From assembly GCA_009363175.1 (NCBI GenBank), contig CP045205.1:3658001-3722000 (forward strand): a stretch of DNA of 64,000 nucleotides. Reading direction: 5' to 3'. The position numbers and the translations under genes are program-made. The stretch comes from Citrobacter telavivensis. Lineage in GTDB: Bacteria > Pseudomonadota > Gammaproteobacteria > Enterobacterales > Enterobacteriaceae. This document shows, piece after piece, positions 17,780 to 24,235 of this stretch (the first letter of the stretch is position 1; every line of letters starts with the position of its first letter). The notes beneath the pieces were generated by a model that was not told the origin of the DNA, searched no databases, and saw only the letters and a list, made by a program, of their open reading frames with translations.

Positions 17780-17788
17780 GGCTAGATT
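17780..17788 (+). promoter_or_regulatory. csgD promoter -10 region
   Basis: GGCTAGATT lies where the RpoS-dependent -10 of E. coli csgD occurs, predicting transcription from about 17795 and a leader of about 148 bases. Confidence 0.6.
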
Positions 17789-17942
17789 GAAATCAGTTGT
17801 AGTTCATTTGTATTAATATTTTGACCCGTTCGGGCTGACTCTATTTTACTACACACAGCAGTGCAACATCTGTCAGTACTTCTGGTGCCTGATTTCTAAA
17901 GGCAACTGTCAGGTGTGCGACTAAAAAAAGTGGGGTTTCATC

Positions 17943-18593
17943 ATGTTTAATGAAGTCCATAGTATTCATAGTCATACATTATTGTTGATCACCAAACCAT
18001 CCCTGCAAGCCACAGCATTATTGCAGCATTTAAAACAATCTCTGGCACTCACCGGAAAACTGCATAATATTCAACGTTCTCTGGATGATATTTCCACCAG
18101 TTGCATTGTTTTAGTCGATATGATGGAAGCGGATAAAAAGCTCATCCATTACTGGCAAGACAACTTAAGTCGGAAGAACAATAATTTAAAGACGTTATTG
18201 TTAAATACCCCCGATGATTATCCCTACCGGGATATTGAAAACTGGCCGCATATCAATGGCGTTTTTTATGTAGCGGATGATGAAGAACGTGTCGTAAACG
18301 GTTTGCAGGGGATCCTGCGGGGAGAATGCTACTTCTCACAGAAACTGGCCAGCTATCTGATCACTCACTCTGGTAACTACCGCTACAACAGCACAGAGTC
18401 GGCTCTCCTGACTCATCGTGAAAAAGAGATCCTGAATAAGCTACGTATCGGCGCTTCTAATATCGAAATCGCGCGCTCACTGTTTATCAGTGAGAATACG
18501 GTCAAGACGCATCTCTATAATCTTTTCAAGAAGATAGCTGTCAAAAATCGTACCCAGGCGGTTTCGTGGGCAAATGATAACCTCAGGCGATAA
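17943..18593 (+). CDS. csgD: Curli and biofilm master regulator CsgD
   Basis: LuxR/FixJ-type transcription factor of 216 residues that activates csgBAC and, via adrA/dgcC, cellulose synthesis. The N-terminal receiver-like domain keeps Asp59 (VLVDMM) but not the full acidic pocket of a true phospho-receiver. The C-terminal HTH runs from about residue 150 (LTHREKEILNKL...SENTVKTHLYNLF). First gene of csgDEFG, with a long conserved leader. Confidence 0.96.
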   Translation: MFNEVHSIHSHTLLLITKPSLQATALLQHLKQSLALTGKLHNIQRSLDDISTSCIVLVDMMEADKKLIHYWQDNLSRKNNNLKTLLLNTPDDYPYRDIENWPHINGVFYVADDEERVVNGLQGILRGECYFSQKLASYLITHSGNYRYNSTESALLTHREKEILNKLRIGASNIEIARSLFISENTVKTHLYNLFKKIAVKNRTQAVSWANDNLRR

Positions 18594-18597
18594 AGCC

Positions 18598-18987
18598 ATG
18601 AAACGCTATTTGACCTGGCTTGTAGCGGCACAGTTTCTGCTCGCTGCCGGCGCTACGCAGGCTGTAGAAGTTGAAGTTCCTGGGCTCTTAACTGACCACA
18701 CGGTTTCGTCTATTGGCCACGATTTTTATCGTGCTTTTAGCGACAAATGGGAAAGTGACTATCCAGGCAATTTGACTATCAATGAGCGACCCAGTGCACG
18801 TTGGGGAAGTTGGATCACCATAACGGTTAATCAGGACGTTATATTCCAGACTTTTTTATTTCCAACGAAAAGAGACTTCGAAAAAACTGTTGTCTTCGCG
18901 CTGGCGCAAACCGAGGACGCTTTAAACCGTCGGCAAATAGATCAAACTCTATTGAGTACCGGCGATTTAACGCATGACGAATTTTAA
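18598..18987 (+). CDS. csgE: Curli assembly/transport protein CsgE
   Basis: Periplasmic factor of 129 residues that caps CsgG and selects curlin subunits for export. Signal peptide MKRYLTWLVAAQFLLAAGATQA. The mature part (VEVEVPGLLTDHTVSSIGHDF) is nearly invariant with E. coli. The start at 18598 lies four bases after the csgD stop; the frame is open to 18574 inside csgD. Confidence 0.95.
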   Translation: MKRYLTWLVAAQFLLAAGATQAVEVEVPGLLTDHTVSSIGHDFYRAFSDKWESDYPGNLTINERPSARWGSWITITVNQDVIFQTFLFPTKRDFEKTVVFALAQTEDALNRRQIDQTLLSTGDLTHDEF

Positions 18988-19013
18988 AGAGTGATTTTTG
19001 TCCGGAGGCTGTA

Positions 19014-19430
19014 ATGCGTGTCAAACATGCAGTAGTAGTACTCATGCTTATTTCGCCATTAAGTTGGGCCGGAAATATGACCTTCCAGTTCCGCAATCCC
19101 AACTTTGGTGGAAACCCCAATAACGGTTCTTTTTTACTGAATAGCGCCCAGGCGCAGAACTCTTATAAAGATCCCAGTTATAACGACGATTACGGAATTG
19201 AAACTCCCTCCGCGTTGGATAACTTCACTCAGGCCATTCAGTCACAAATACTGGGCGGACTGTTGACCAATATTAACACGGGGAAACCCGGCAGGATGGT
19301 GACCAATGATTTCATTGTTGATATTTCCAACCGTGATGGTCAGTTGCAGCTAAATGTCACGGACAGGAAAACGGGAAAAACATCGACGATAGAAGTGTCG
19401 GGTTTACAGTCAGATTCCACCGGTTTCTAA
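19014..19430 (+). CDS. csgF: Curli assembly protein CsgF
   Basis: Exported 138-residue protein that plugs the CsgG pore from the outside and couples CsgB nucleation to the cell surface. Signal peptide MRVKHAVVVLMLISPLSWA, then the mature N terminus GNMTFQFRNPNFGGNPNNG, which inserts in the CsgG channel. Ribosome binding site CCGGAGG precedes the ATG. Confidence 0.95.
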   Translation: MRVKHAVVVLMLISPLSWAGNMTFQFRNPNFGGNPNNGSFLLNSAQAQNSYKDPSYNDDYGIETPSALDNFTQAIQSQILGGLLTNINTGKPGRMVTNDFIVDISNRDGQLQLNVTDRKTGKTSTIEVSGLQSDSTGF

Positions 19431-19455
19431 GCACCGCTTCGTAAGGACAATTATC

Positions 19456-20289
19456 ATGCAGCGCTTACTTGTATTCGTCGCCGTCATTTTACTGAGCGGA
19501 TGCTTAACCGCCCCGCCAAAAGAAGCCGCTAAGCCGACATTAATGCCTCGTGCGCAAAGTTATAAGGATTTAACGCATTTACCCATGCCAACGGGCAAAA
19601 TTTTTGTCTCGGTGTATAACATTCAGGATGAAACCGGACAGTTTAAACCCTACCCGGCCAGTAACTTCTCGACCGCCGTCCCGCAAAGCGCCACCGCGAT
19701 GCTGGTTACGGCGCTGAAAGATTCCCGCTGGTTTGTACCGCTGGAGCGCCAGGGCCTGCAAAACCTGCTGAATGAACGTAAAATCATTCGTGCCGCCCAG
19801 GAAAACGGGACTGTCGCCATCAACAACCGGATCCCGCTACAGTCGCTGACGGCGGCAAATATCATGGTTGAAGGGTCGATTATCGGTTACGAAAGTAACG
19901 TGAAATCTGGCGGTGTGGGTGCACGTTATTTCGGTATTGGCGCGGACACACAGTACCAGCTTGACCAGATCGCGGTGAACCTGCGCGTGGTCAACGTCAG
20001 CACCGGTGAGATCCTCTCCTCGGTCAATACCAGTAAAACCATTCTGTCTTATGAAGTGCAGGCAGGAGTGTTCCGCTTTATCGATTACCAGAGGCTGCTG
20101 GAAGGTGAAATTGGCTACACCTCCAATGAACCGGTGATGTTATGCCTGATGTCCGCCATTGAAACGGGCGTCATCTTCCTTATCAACGATGGTATCGATC
20201 GCGGGCTGTGGGATTTGCAGAATAAAGCCGATCGCCAGAGCGATATTCTGGTGAAATACCGTCATATGTCGGTACCGCCGGAATCCTGA
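19456..20289 (+). CDS. csgG: Curli secretion channel lipoprotein CsgG
   Basis: Outer-membrane lipoprotein of 277 residues that forms the nonameric curlin export pore. Lipobox LLSGC with lipidated Cys16. The constriction-loop region is visible around YESNVKSGGVGARYFGIGADT. Last gene of csgDEFG, with a strong terminator behind it. Confidence 0.96.
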   Translation: MQRLLVFVAVILLSGCLTAPPKEAAKPTLMPRAQSYKDLTHLPMPTGKIFVSVYNIQDETGQFKPYPASNFSTAVPQSATAMLVTALKDSRWFVPLERQGLQNLLNERKIIRAAQENGTVAINNRIPLQSLTAANIMVEGSIIGYESNVKSGGVGARYFGIGADTQYQLDQIAVNLRVVNVSTGEILSSVNTSKTILSYEVQAGVFRFIDYQRLLEGEIGYTSNEPVMLCLMSAIETGVIFLINDGIDRGLWDLQNKADRQSDILVKYRHMSVPPES

Positions 20290-20300
20290 TGACAGAGATA

Positions 20301-20334
20301 AAAAAAGCGTGAGGATTTCCTCACGCTTTTTTAT
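20301..20334. terminator. Bidirectional terminator between csgG and ycdZ
   Basis: AAAAAGCGTGAGGA and its near-perfect complement with a very short loop, A tract before and T tract after. It overlaps the 3' end of ycdZ, whose stop lies within the stem. Confidence 0.85.
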
Positions 20335-20812
20335 TTTCCGCTATCGTGCGCGTACTTTGTCTTTCTCGCCTCGCCGCCAGCCACAGGCCGCTATTTTTCA
20401 TGGCATAGCCAAAGAGTAAACCGACTGCCAGTGAAGGCAAGACCAGTTTCCAGTCCCCCTGCCCGGCAAACGTGGCACAGGCACCGATAAACGTGCCCGG
20501 CACAAATGACAGCAAGACCTGCTTTGCCTGAATACACATCAGGAAGGCCACAACGCCGGTGATCGCATAGCCCACCAGTTCCAGATGCGGCGTCAGCGCG
20601 CTACCGTAAATAATGACCAACGCCCACACCACGCCACTCAACAGCGTGGAAGCCGAAATGGCCAGCCCCTTTAACCCGCCCTGCGGACAAGCAAAATAGG
20701 CCGTACAGCCTAAAAATCCTGCCCAACTCAGTAAGCCAAGAGAGACGGCCACCCATCCCCAGATACCGGAGAGAATGCCCGTTGTGATTGCTATGGAAAG
20801 AAGTATGTTCAT
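20321..20812 (-). CDS. ycdZ: Inner-membrane protein YcdZ (DUF1097)
   Basis: A 163-residue protein with five predicted membrane helices, unknown function. The sequence is nearly identical to E. coli YcdZ apart from the C-terminal tail (RRERQSTRTIAENKKA). ATG at 20812 (MNILLSIAITTG) is used by similarity. Neither it nor the upstream ATG at 20821 has a good ribosome binding site. The end lies within the shared terminator. Confidence 0.85.
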   Translation of the reverse strand: MNILLSIAITTGILSGIWGWVAVSLGLLSWAGFLGCTAYFACPQGGLKGLAISASTLLSGVVWALVIIYGSALTPHLELVGYAITGVVAFLMCIQAKQVLLSFVPGTFIGACATFAGQGDWKLVLPSLAVGLLFGYAMKNSGLWLAARRERQSTRTIAENKKA

Positions 20813-20912
20813 GCCGCGCATGATAACAGAAACAGGCAACATGAATGAGATCACGCACACAATTCATGCAATGGAAATTACACGTTGCAGCATAAGGTGA
20901 TTTAAATCACAC

Positions 20913-21467
20913 TTACGCGTCCGTCTCTTCTTCCAGTTCGTCCCACATCGCGCCAATAGCATCGCGTGTTAACGGCGCCATTGTCCGCCAGAAAGGGGTG
21001 GTGGCGTGTGCTTCAACTTTCCCGAGGAAAGAGCCACACCATGGAAGGATATAGTCCGCGAACAGGGTTTCCAGCGCCTCGCTTTCATCTTCCGCAGACT
21101 GATCTTCCAGCCAGGAAGCGGCCAGCAGCAACGTACCAATATGATCGGCTGGCGTTTCGGCAAGTGGCATTCCGCGCGCGGAAAGGAACGTCCGCACCTC
21201 AGATTCTGTCGCGCCTTCCACCCACGCGCTGCGATACGGTGGCACCGAACACTCCGCACCGACAAACAGCGCATTGTAATCCGCCGCCAGTTGGGCCATA
21301 TCGCAGCTTTTCTGCAAACGCGCCAACAGTTCATCCTGTTCGAGCGGCCAGCTTGCCGAGAGTTTACCTTCGCGAATCAGGGTAAAGAGCGGAACCAGTA
21401 AAGGATCCTGCGGTTGACGGTAATACAGCGATCCCAGTACGCGGCACAGGATAGAAAACTCGTTCAT
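20913..21467 (-). CDS. ycdY: TorD/DmsD-family chaperone YcdY
   Basis: All-helical 184-residue cytosolic chaperone of the TorD family. In E. coli YcdY raises the activity of the neighbouring zinc phosphatase YcdX and is linked to swarming. The family motif is seen around CSVPPYRSAWVEG and PADHIGTLL. It follows ycdX by about 23 bases, so the two are an operon. The preceding in-frame TTG at 21470 is not used; ATG at 21467 matches E. coli. Confidence 0.93.
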   Translation of the reverse strand: MNEFSILCRVLGSLYYRQPQDPLLVPLFTLIREGKLSASWPLEQDELLARLQKSCDMAQLAADYNALFVGAECSVPPYRSAWVEGATESEVRTFLSARGMPLAETPADHIGTLLLAASWLEDQSAEDESEALETLFADYILPWCGSFLGKVEAHATTPFWRTMAPLTRDAIGAMWDELEEETDA

Positions 21468-21490
21468 CAAAATATTCCAGCTCGTGGTAG

Positions 21491-22228
21491 TTAAAGTTCA
21501 GCAAATTCAGGAATCGGCGGCATACCGCGCGATTCCAGGAAATTGAGTAATCGTTTCGGCGTCACGTTTAAAATACGATCTTCCGGGAAGTTCACGTCTT
21601 CGAGGATTTTCAGGCACTCGCTAAAGTCACCCATCGTAAAGGCGGTATGAGAATCTGAGCCCAACGCCACCCAGCCGCCGGCATCGCGTACCGCCGCCGC
21701 TACCGCGCGACAGTTCGCTTCACTGCCTTTGCGCGAATGAAGGAAGGAGGAGTTGTTAATCTCCAGCGCAACCTCGTATTTCGCCGCAGCCTGGGCAATC
21801 GCCGTGATATCAACAGGATATTTCGGGTTGCCGGGGTGACTAATGATATGCACTACGCCGCTCGCCATGGTGGCGATCATCGCCTGTGTGTTGGTAGCTT
21901 CATCGTGGGGAGCGAAAACCGGTTCATGGAAGCCTGCAATAATCAGATCCAGTGAGGTGAGCATCGGACCGGTACAGTCAATTTCACCTTCGATGTTTTT
22001 GATGTTTGCTTCAATGCCTCGCAGGATCCCTACCCCATCCACCACGCGCGGCCAGATACGCATATTGATAAAATGCCAGTGGTGCGGAGCATCCGCCATG
22101 TCCGGGCCGTGATCGGTAATTGCGAACAGTTTCAGTCCCTGGCGTTTAGCCTGAGCGATGTAATCGCTCAGGGTGCTATAAGCATGGGTACTGGCGACGG
22201 TATGCATATGCAGGTCAACGGGATACAT
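21491..22228 (-). CDS. ycdX: Zinc-dependent PHP-family phosphatase YcdX
   Basis: Polymerase-and-histidinol-phosphatase (PHP) domain enzyme of 245 residues with a trinuclear zinc site. Metal-binding motifs are DLHMHTVAS at the N terminus, TDHGPDM, ISHPGNPKY and GSDSHTAF. The E. coli protein has phosphatase activity on small substrates, physiological substrate unknown. AGGAGAGAGAC precedes the ATG. Operon with ycdY. Confidence 0.94.
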   Translation of the reverse strand: MYPVDLHMHTVASTHAYSTLSDYIAQAKRQGLKLFAITDHGPDMADAPHHWHFINMRIWPRVVDGVGILRGIEANIKNIEGEIDCTGPMLTSLDLIIAGFHEPVFAPHDEATNTQAMIATMASGVVHIISHPGNPKYPVDITAIAQAAAKYEVALEINNSSFLHSRKGSEANCRAVAAAVRDAGGWVALGSDSHTAFTMGDFSECLKILEDVNFPEDRILNVTPKRLLNFLESRGMPPIPEFAEL

Positions 22229-22291
22229 GTCTCTCTCCTGTGGTCATTTTTCGACAAGGATAGCAGGAATCGCCTGCGTTTATTAGTCGAA

Positions 22292-22309
22292 ACCCGGCAT
22301 CTGCCGGGT
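22292..22309 (-). terminator. Hairpin after ghrA, weak terminator
   Basis: ACCCGGC / GCCGGGT around a four-base loop, followed on the minus strand by TTTCG only. It may be a weak terminator before ycdX. Confidence 0.45.
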
Positions 22310-22314
22310 ATACC

Positions 22315-23253
22315 TCAGTAGCCGCGCTGGCGATCGACCTGTCCGGTCACCGCTTCACCGTTTTCCAGATGTGAAATCGTGCGGGAAATATAGGCAACGG
22401 CTTCTGCAGGACGCGTGACCGCGGCAATGTGTGGCGTCATCGCCACGCGCGGATGTTTCCACAGCGGACTGTCCTCTGGCAGCGGTTCACGACTGTAGAC
22501 ATCCAGCATTGCCCCTTTGAGTTTTTTGCTGTTCAGCGCGGTCAGCAGATCATCTTCGTTAACGTGGACACCGCGCGCAAGATTGAGCAGATAAGCGCCA
22601 TCCTGCAACTGATCAAGCAGTTTTCCATTGATGATGCCGACCGTTTCCGCCGTATTGGGCAGCAGGTTAATCAACACGCGGGTCTGGCTGAGGAACGCGC
22701 CCAGCTCTTCGGTACCCGCAAAACTCTCGACACCTGGCCAGGTTTTGCGGCTGCGACTCCAGCAGCGCAGCGGGAAGCCCCAGGCCTGCAGGCTTTCAGC
22801 CACTTTTGCCCCCAGCACGCCAGCCCCCATGATCCCCACGGTAAACTCCTCGCGCATATATTCCGGCAGCGGTTGCCACTGGCTCTCATTTTTAAGCGCC
22901 TGGTAATCATCAAAGCGGCGAAACCAGTGCAACACCTGGCTGACCGCGTACTCCTGCATTTGCAAGCCCATGCCGGTATCTTCCAGACGAAAGAGAGGAA
23001 TAGCGGGATCCAGCATGGTGGGATGGGCTTTCAGTTTGCTCAGGATCGAATCCACCCCGGCGCCAAGTGCAAACACGGCTTTAAGTTTACGCCCTTCCAG
23101 CATATCTACCGGTGGGTGCCAGACCAGCGCATAATCTGCCGGATCGTTATCGCCCGACTTCCACTCCCGGACTCTGGCACCAGGAATGGCGTTTTCCAGT
23201 GCGGCGATCCACCAGGGGGTATCAAACGTAGGGTGATAGAAAATGATATCCAT
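22315..23253 (-). CDS. ghrA: Glyoxylate/hydroxypyruvate reductase A
   Basis: NADPH-dependent 2-hydroxyacid dehydrogenase of 312 residues reducing glyoxylate to glycolate and hydroxypyruvate to glycerate. Rossmann motif GIMGAGVLGAKVA. The family signature is LLNLARGVHVNEDDLL. Catalytic His lies in TPHIAAVTRPAEA. Start at 23253 (MDIIFYHPTFD) has an AGGAG site and equals E. coli; the open frame to 23325 is discounted. Confidence 0.94.
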   Translation of the reverse strand: MDIIFYHPTFDTPWWIAALENAIPGARVREWKSGDNDPADYALVWHPPVDMLEGRKLKAVFALGAGVDSILSKLKAHPTMLDPAIPLFRLEDTGMGLQMQEYAVSQVLHWFRRFDDYQALKNESQWQPLPEYMREEFTVGIMGAGVLGAKVAESLQAWGFPLRCWSRSRKTWPGVESFAGTEELGAFLSQTRVLINLLPNTAETVGIINGKLLDQLQDGAYLLNLARGVHVNEDDLLTALNSKKLKGAMLDVYSREPLPEDSPLWKHPRVAMTPHIAAVTRPAEAVAYISRTISHLENGEAVTGQVDRQRGY

Positions 23254-23487
23254 ACTGACTCCTGCGGGTTGCTGTGCGAAATTTTGCGCACTTATTGTCA
23301 TCGTTTTCAACGGAATCATCAGCATAGCAAATTCGCTGGCGCTGGCAAAAAAAGCAGTTTCCGCTTAATTAACCTACAGGTTGCTTGAAGTTTGTGTAAA
23401 CGCACGATTTTTTGGAAAAGTTGATTGACGCAGGCGGTGTATTTCCCTAAATTAGCGCCCGTTCCGGTATGTTAGGAACAACAATAT

Positions 23488-23575
23488 GGTGAGGTGTCCG
23501 AGTGGCTGAAGGAGCACGCCTGGAAAGTGTGTATACGGCAACGTATCGGGGGTTCGAATCCCCCCCTCACCGCCA
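23488..23575 (+). tRNA. serX: tRNA-Ser (GGA)
   Basis: An 88-base class II tRNA. The seven-base acceptor stem GGTGAGG pairs with CCTCACC, followed by discriminator G and encoded CCA. The anticodon stem CACGC/GTGTG holds loop CTGGAAA with anticodon GGA. The extra arm and the T loop GTTCGAATC are clear. It reads UCC/UCU serine codons. Same position as E. coli serX next to ghrA, a known integration hot spot. Confidence 0.97.
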
Positions 23576-23580
23576 TATTT
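23557..23580 (+). repeat. tRNA-Ser 3' end, repeat copy 1
   Basis: A 24-base block, AATC7TCACCGCCATATTT in condensed form, comprising the 3' end of the tRNA gene and five bases beyond. It is repeated perfectly at 23700-23723. Confidence 0.9.
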
Positions 23581-23586
23581 CAGATG

Positions 23587-23620
23587 AGAGCCGGTACTTA
23601 TGTATCGGCTCTTTTCTTTT
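23587..23620 (+). terminator. Terminator of tRNA-Ser
   Basis: GAGCCGGTAC (23588-23597) pairs with GTATCGGCTC (23602-23611), followed by TTTTCTTTT. Confidence 0.85.
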
Positions 23621-23669
23621 ATGTTCTCCATCGGGGGGGATGAGAATCCCCGACCGGGGGTCGACAACG

Positions 23670-23688
23670 GGCTGCCCGTCAGGGCGAG
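23670..23688 (+). repeat. Direct repeat GGCTGCCCGTCAGGGCGAG, copy 1
   Basis: Nineteen bases, repeated perfectly at 23780-23798. Both copies are followed within a few bases by GAGTCAATCCCCCCC, so the second is a partial duplication of the unit ending at 23723. Confidence 0.85.
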
Positions 23689-23699
23689 CGAAGCGAGTC

Positions 23700-23723
23700 A
23701 ATCCCCCCCTCACCGCCATATTT
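23700..23723 (+). repeat. Duplicated tRNA-Ser 3' end, copy 2
   Basis: Perfect 24-base copy of the tRNA-Ser end without the rest of the tRNA. It is followed by its own, different terminator, as expected of an attachment-site scar or tandem duplication. Confidence 0.9.
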
Positions 23724-23730
23724 AAGAAAG

Positions 23731-23759
23731 AGCTCGTACGCAAGTACGGGCTTTTTTTT
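23731..23759 (+). terminator. Terminator after the duplicated tRNA end
   Basis: AGCTCGTAC and GTACGGGCT form a nine-pair stem with a GCAA loop and eight T. Confidence 0.85.
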
Positions 23760-23779
23760 CGCATATTGCACAGGTCCGT

Positions 23780-23798
23780 GGCTGCCCGTCAGGGCGAG
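23780..23798 (+). repeat. Direct repeat GGCTGCCCGTCAGGGCGAG, copy 2
   Basis: Second copy of the 19-base repeat, again leading into GAGTCAATCCCCCCC (to 23810). After this the sequence diverges from the tRNA end. Confidence 0.85.
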
Positions 23799-23893
23799 TC
23801 AATCCCCCCCAGAATGCCCCCCTGTCTGCGCTTGATTTAATCGGCCGTTAATCATGTTAATGTGATATCCCTTTTATATTTGTGGACAACACA

Positions 23894-24187
23894 ATGAGCG
23901 TGCTTTACGTCGTCGTCTTAACCTATGTCAAACCATTGCATGAAATTGATGCGCAACTTCCCGCCCATGTTGAATGGTTAAAAAAAGGTTACGCCGCTAA
24001 TCTTTTTCTGGCTTCCGGGCGCAGGCTCCCGCGAACAGGAGGCGTGATTCTCGCGAAATGCGATAACGAGGAGCAACTCAAACACTATCTGGCACAGGAT
24101 CCCTTTCAACGCTCCGGTGTCGCTAACGTTGAATTGATTCCATTCGAACCCTCGATGATGGTCACTGAATTGCAGTCTCTTTTATAA
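23894..24187 (+). CDS. YciI-family protein
   Basis: A 97-residue protein with a YCII (dimeric ferredoxin-like barrel) fold. The conserved family pattern appears as a hydrophobic first strand (VLYVVVLTYVKPL), the central HVEWLKKGYAANLFLASG and the late segment DPFQRSGVANVELIPFEP. The conserved His/Asp pair of YCII proteins (His in LPAHVEWL, Asp in AQDPF) is present. The function of such proteins is mostly unknown; some are hydrolase-like. The ATG at 23894 has GGA seven bases upstream; an in-frame GTG at 23882 is less likely. It lies beside the tRNA-Ser repeats, in the accessory stretch. Confidence 0.8.
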   Translation: MSVLYVVVLTYVKPLHEIDAQLPAHVEWLKKGYAANLFLASGRRLPRTGGVILAKCDNEEQLKHYLAQDPFQRSGVANVELIPFEPSMMVTELQSLL

Positions 24188-24193
24188 TGCTTA

Positions 24194-24222
24194 AAAAACA
24201 AAGCCCGGTCTCCCGGGCTCTG
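24194..24222 (-). repeat. 29-base direct repeat, copy 1 (terminator of the autotransporter)
   Basis: Contains AGCCCGG / CCGGGCT around a four-base loop. On the minus strand the hairpin runs into TTTGTTTTT, so it ends autotransporter transcription. Identical base for base to 26863-26891. Confidence 0.88.
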
Positions 24223-24235
24223 CACGCAGCATTAA

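Larger units (their letters stand above)
17180..17942. promoter_or_regulatory. csgBAC-csgDEFG divergent regulatory region
   Basis: A 763-base AT-rich non-coding region between the divergent curli operons, about the size of its E. coli counterpart (one of the largest there). In E. coli it carries sites for OmpR, CpxR, MlrA, IHF, H-NS and RstA, and its csgD leader is the target of several small RNAs. The last 150 bases here are strongly conserved with that leader, including the segment just before the csgD start. No reading frame is supportable in it. Confidence 0.85.

Noticed and set aside
20913..21467. TorD (TMAO reductase chaperone)
   Set aside because: The sequence and ycdX linkage identify it as YcdY; no torA is present in the window.
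22429..23388. Plus-strand frame of 319 codons
   Set aside because: Antisense to ghrA, which matches E. coli GhrA along its whole length.
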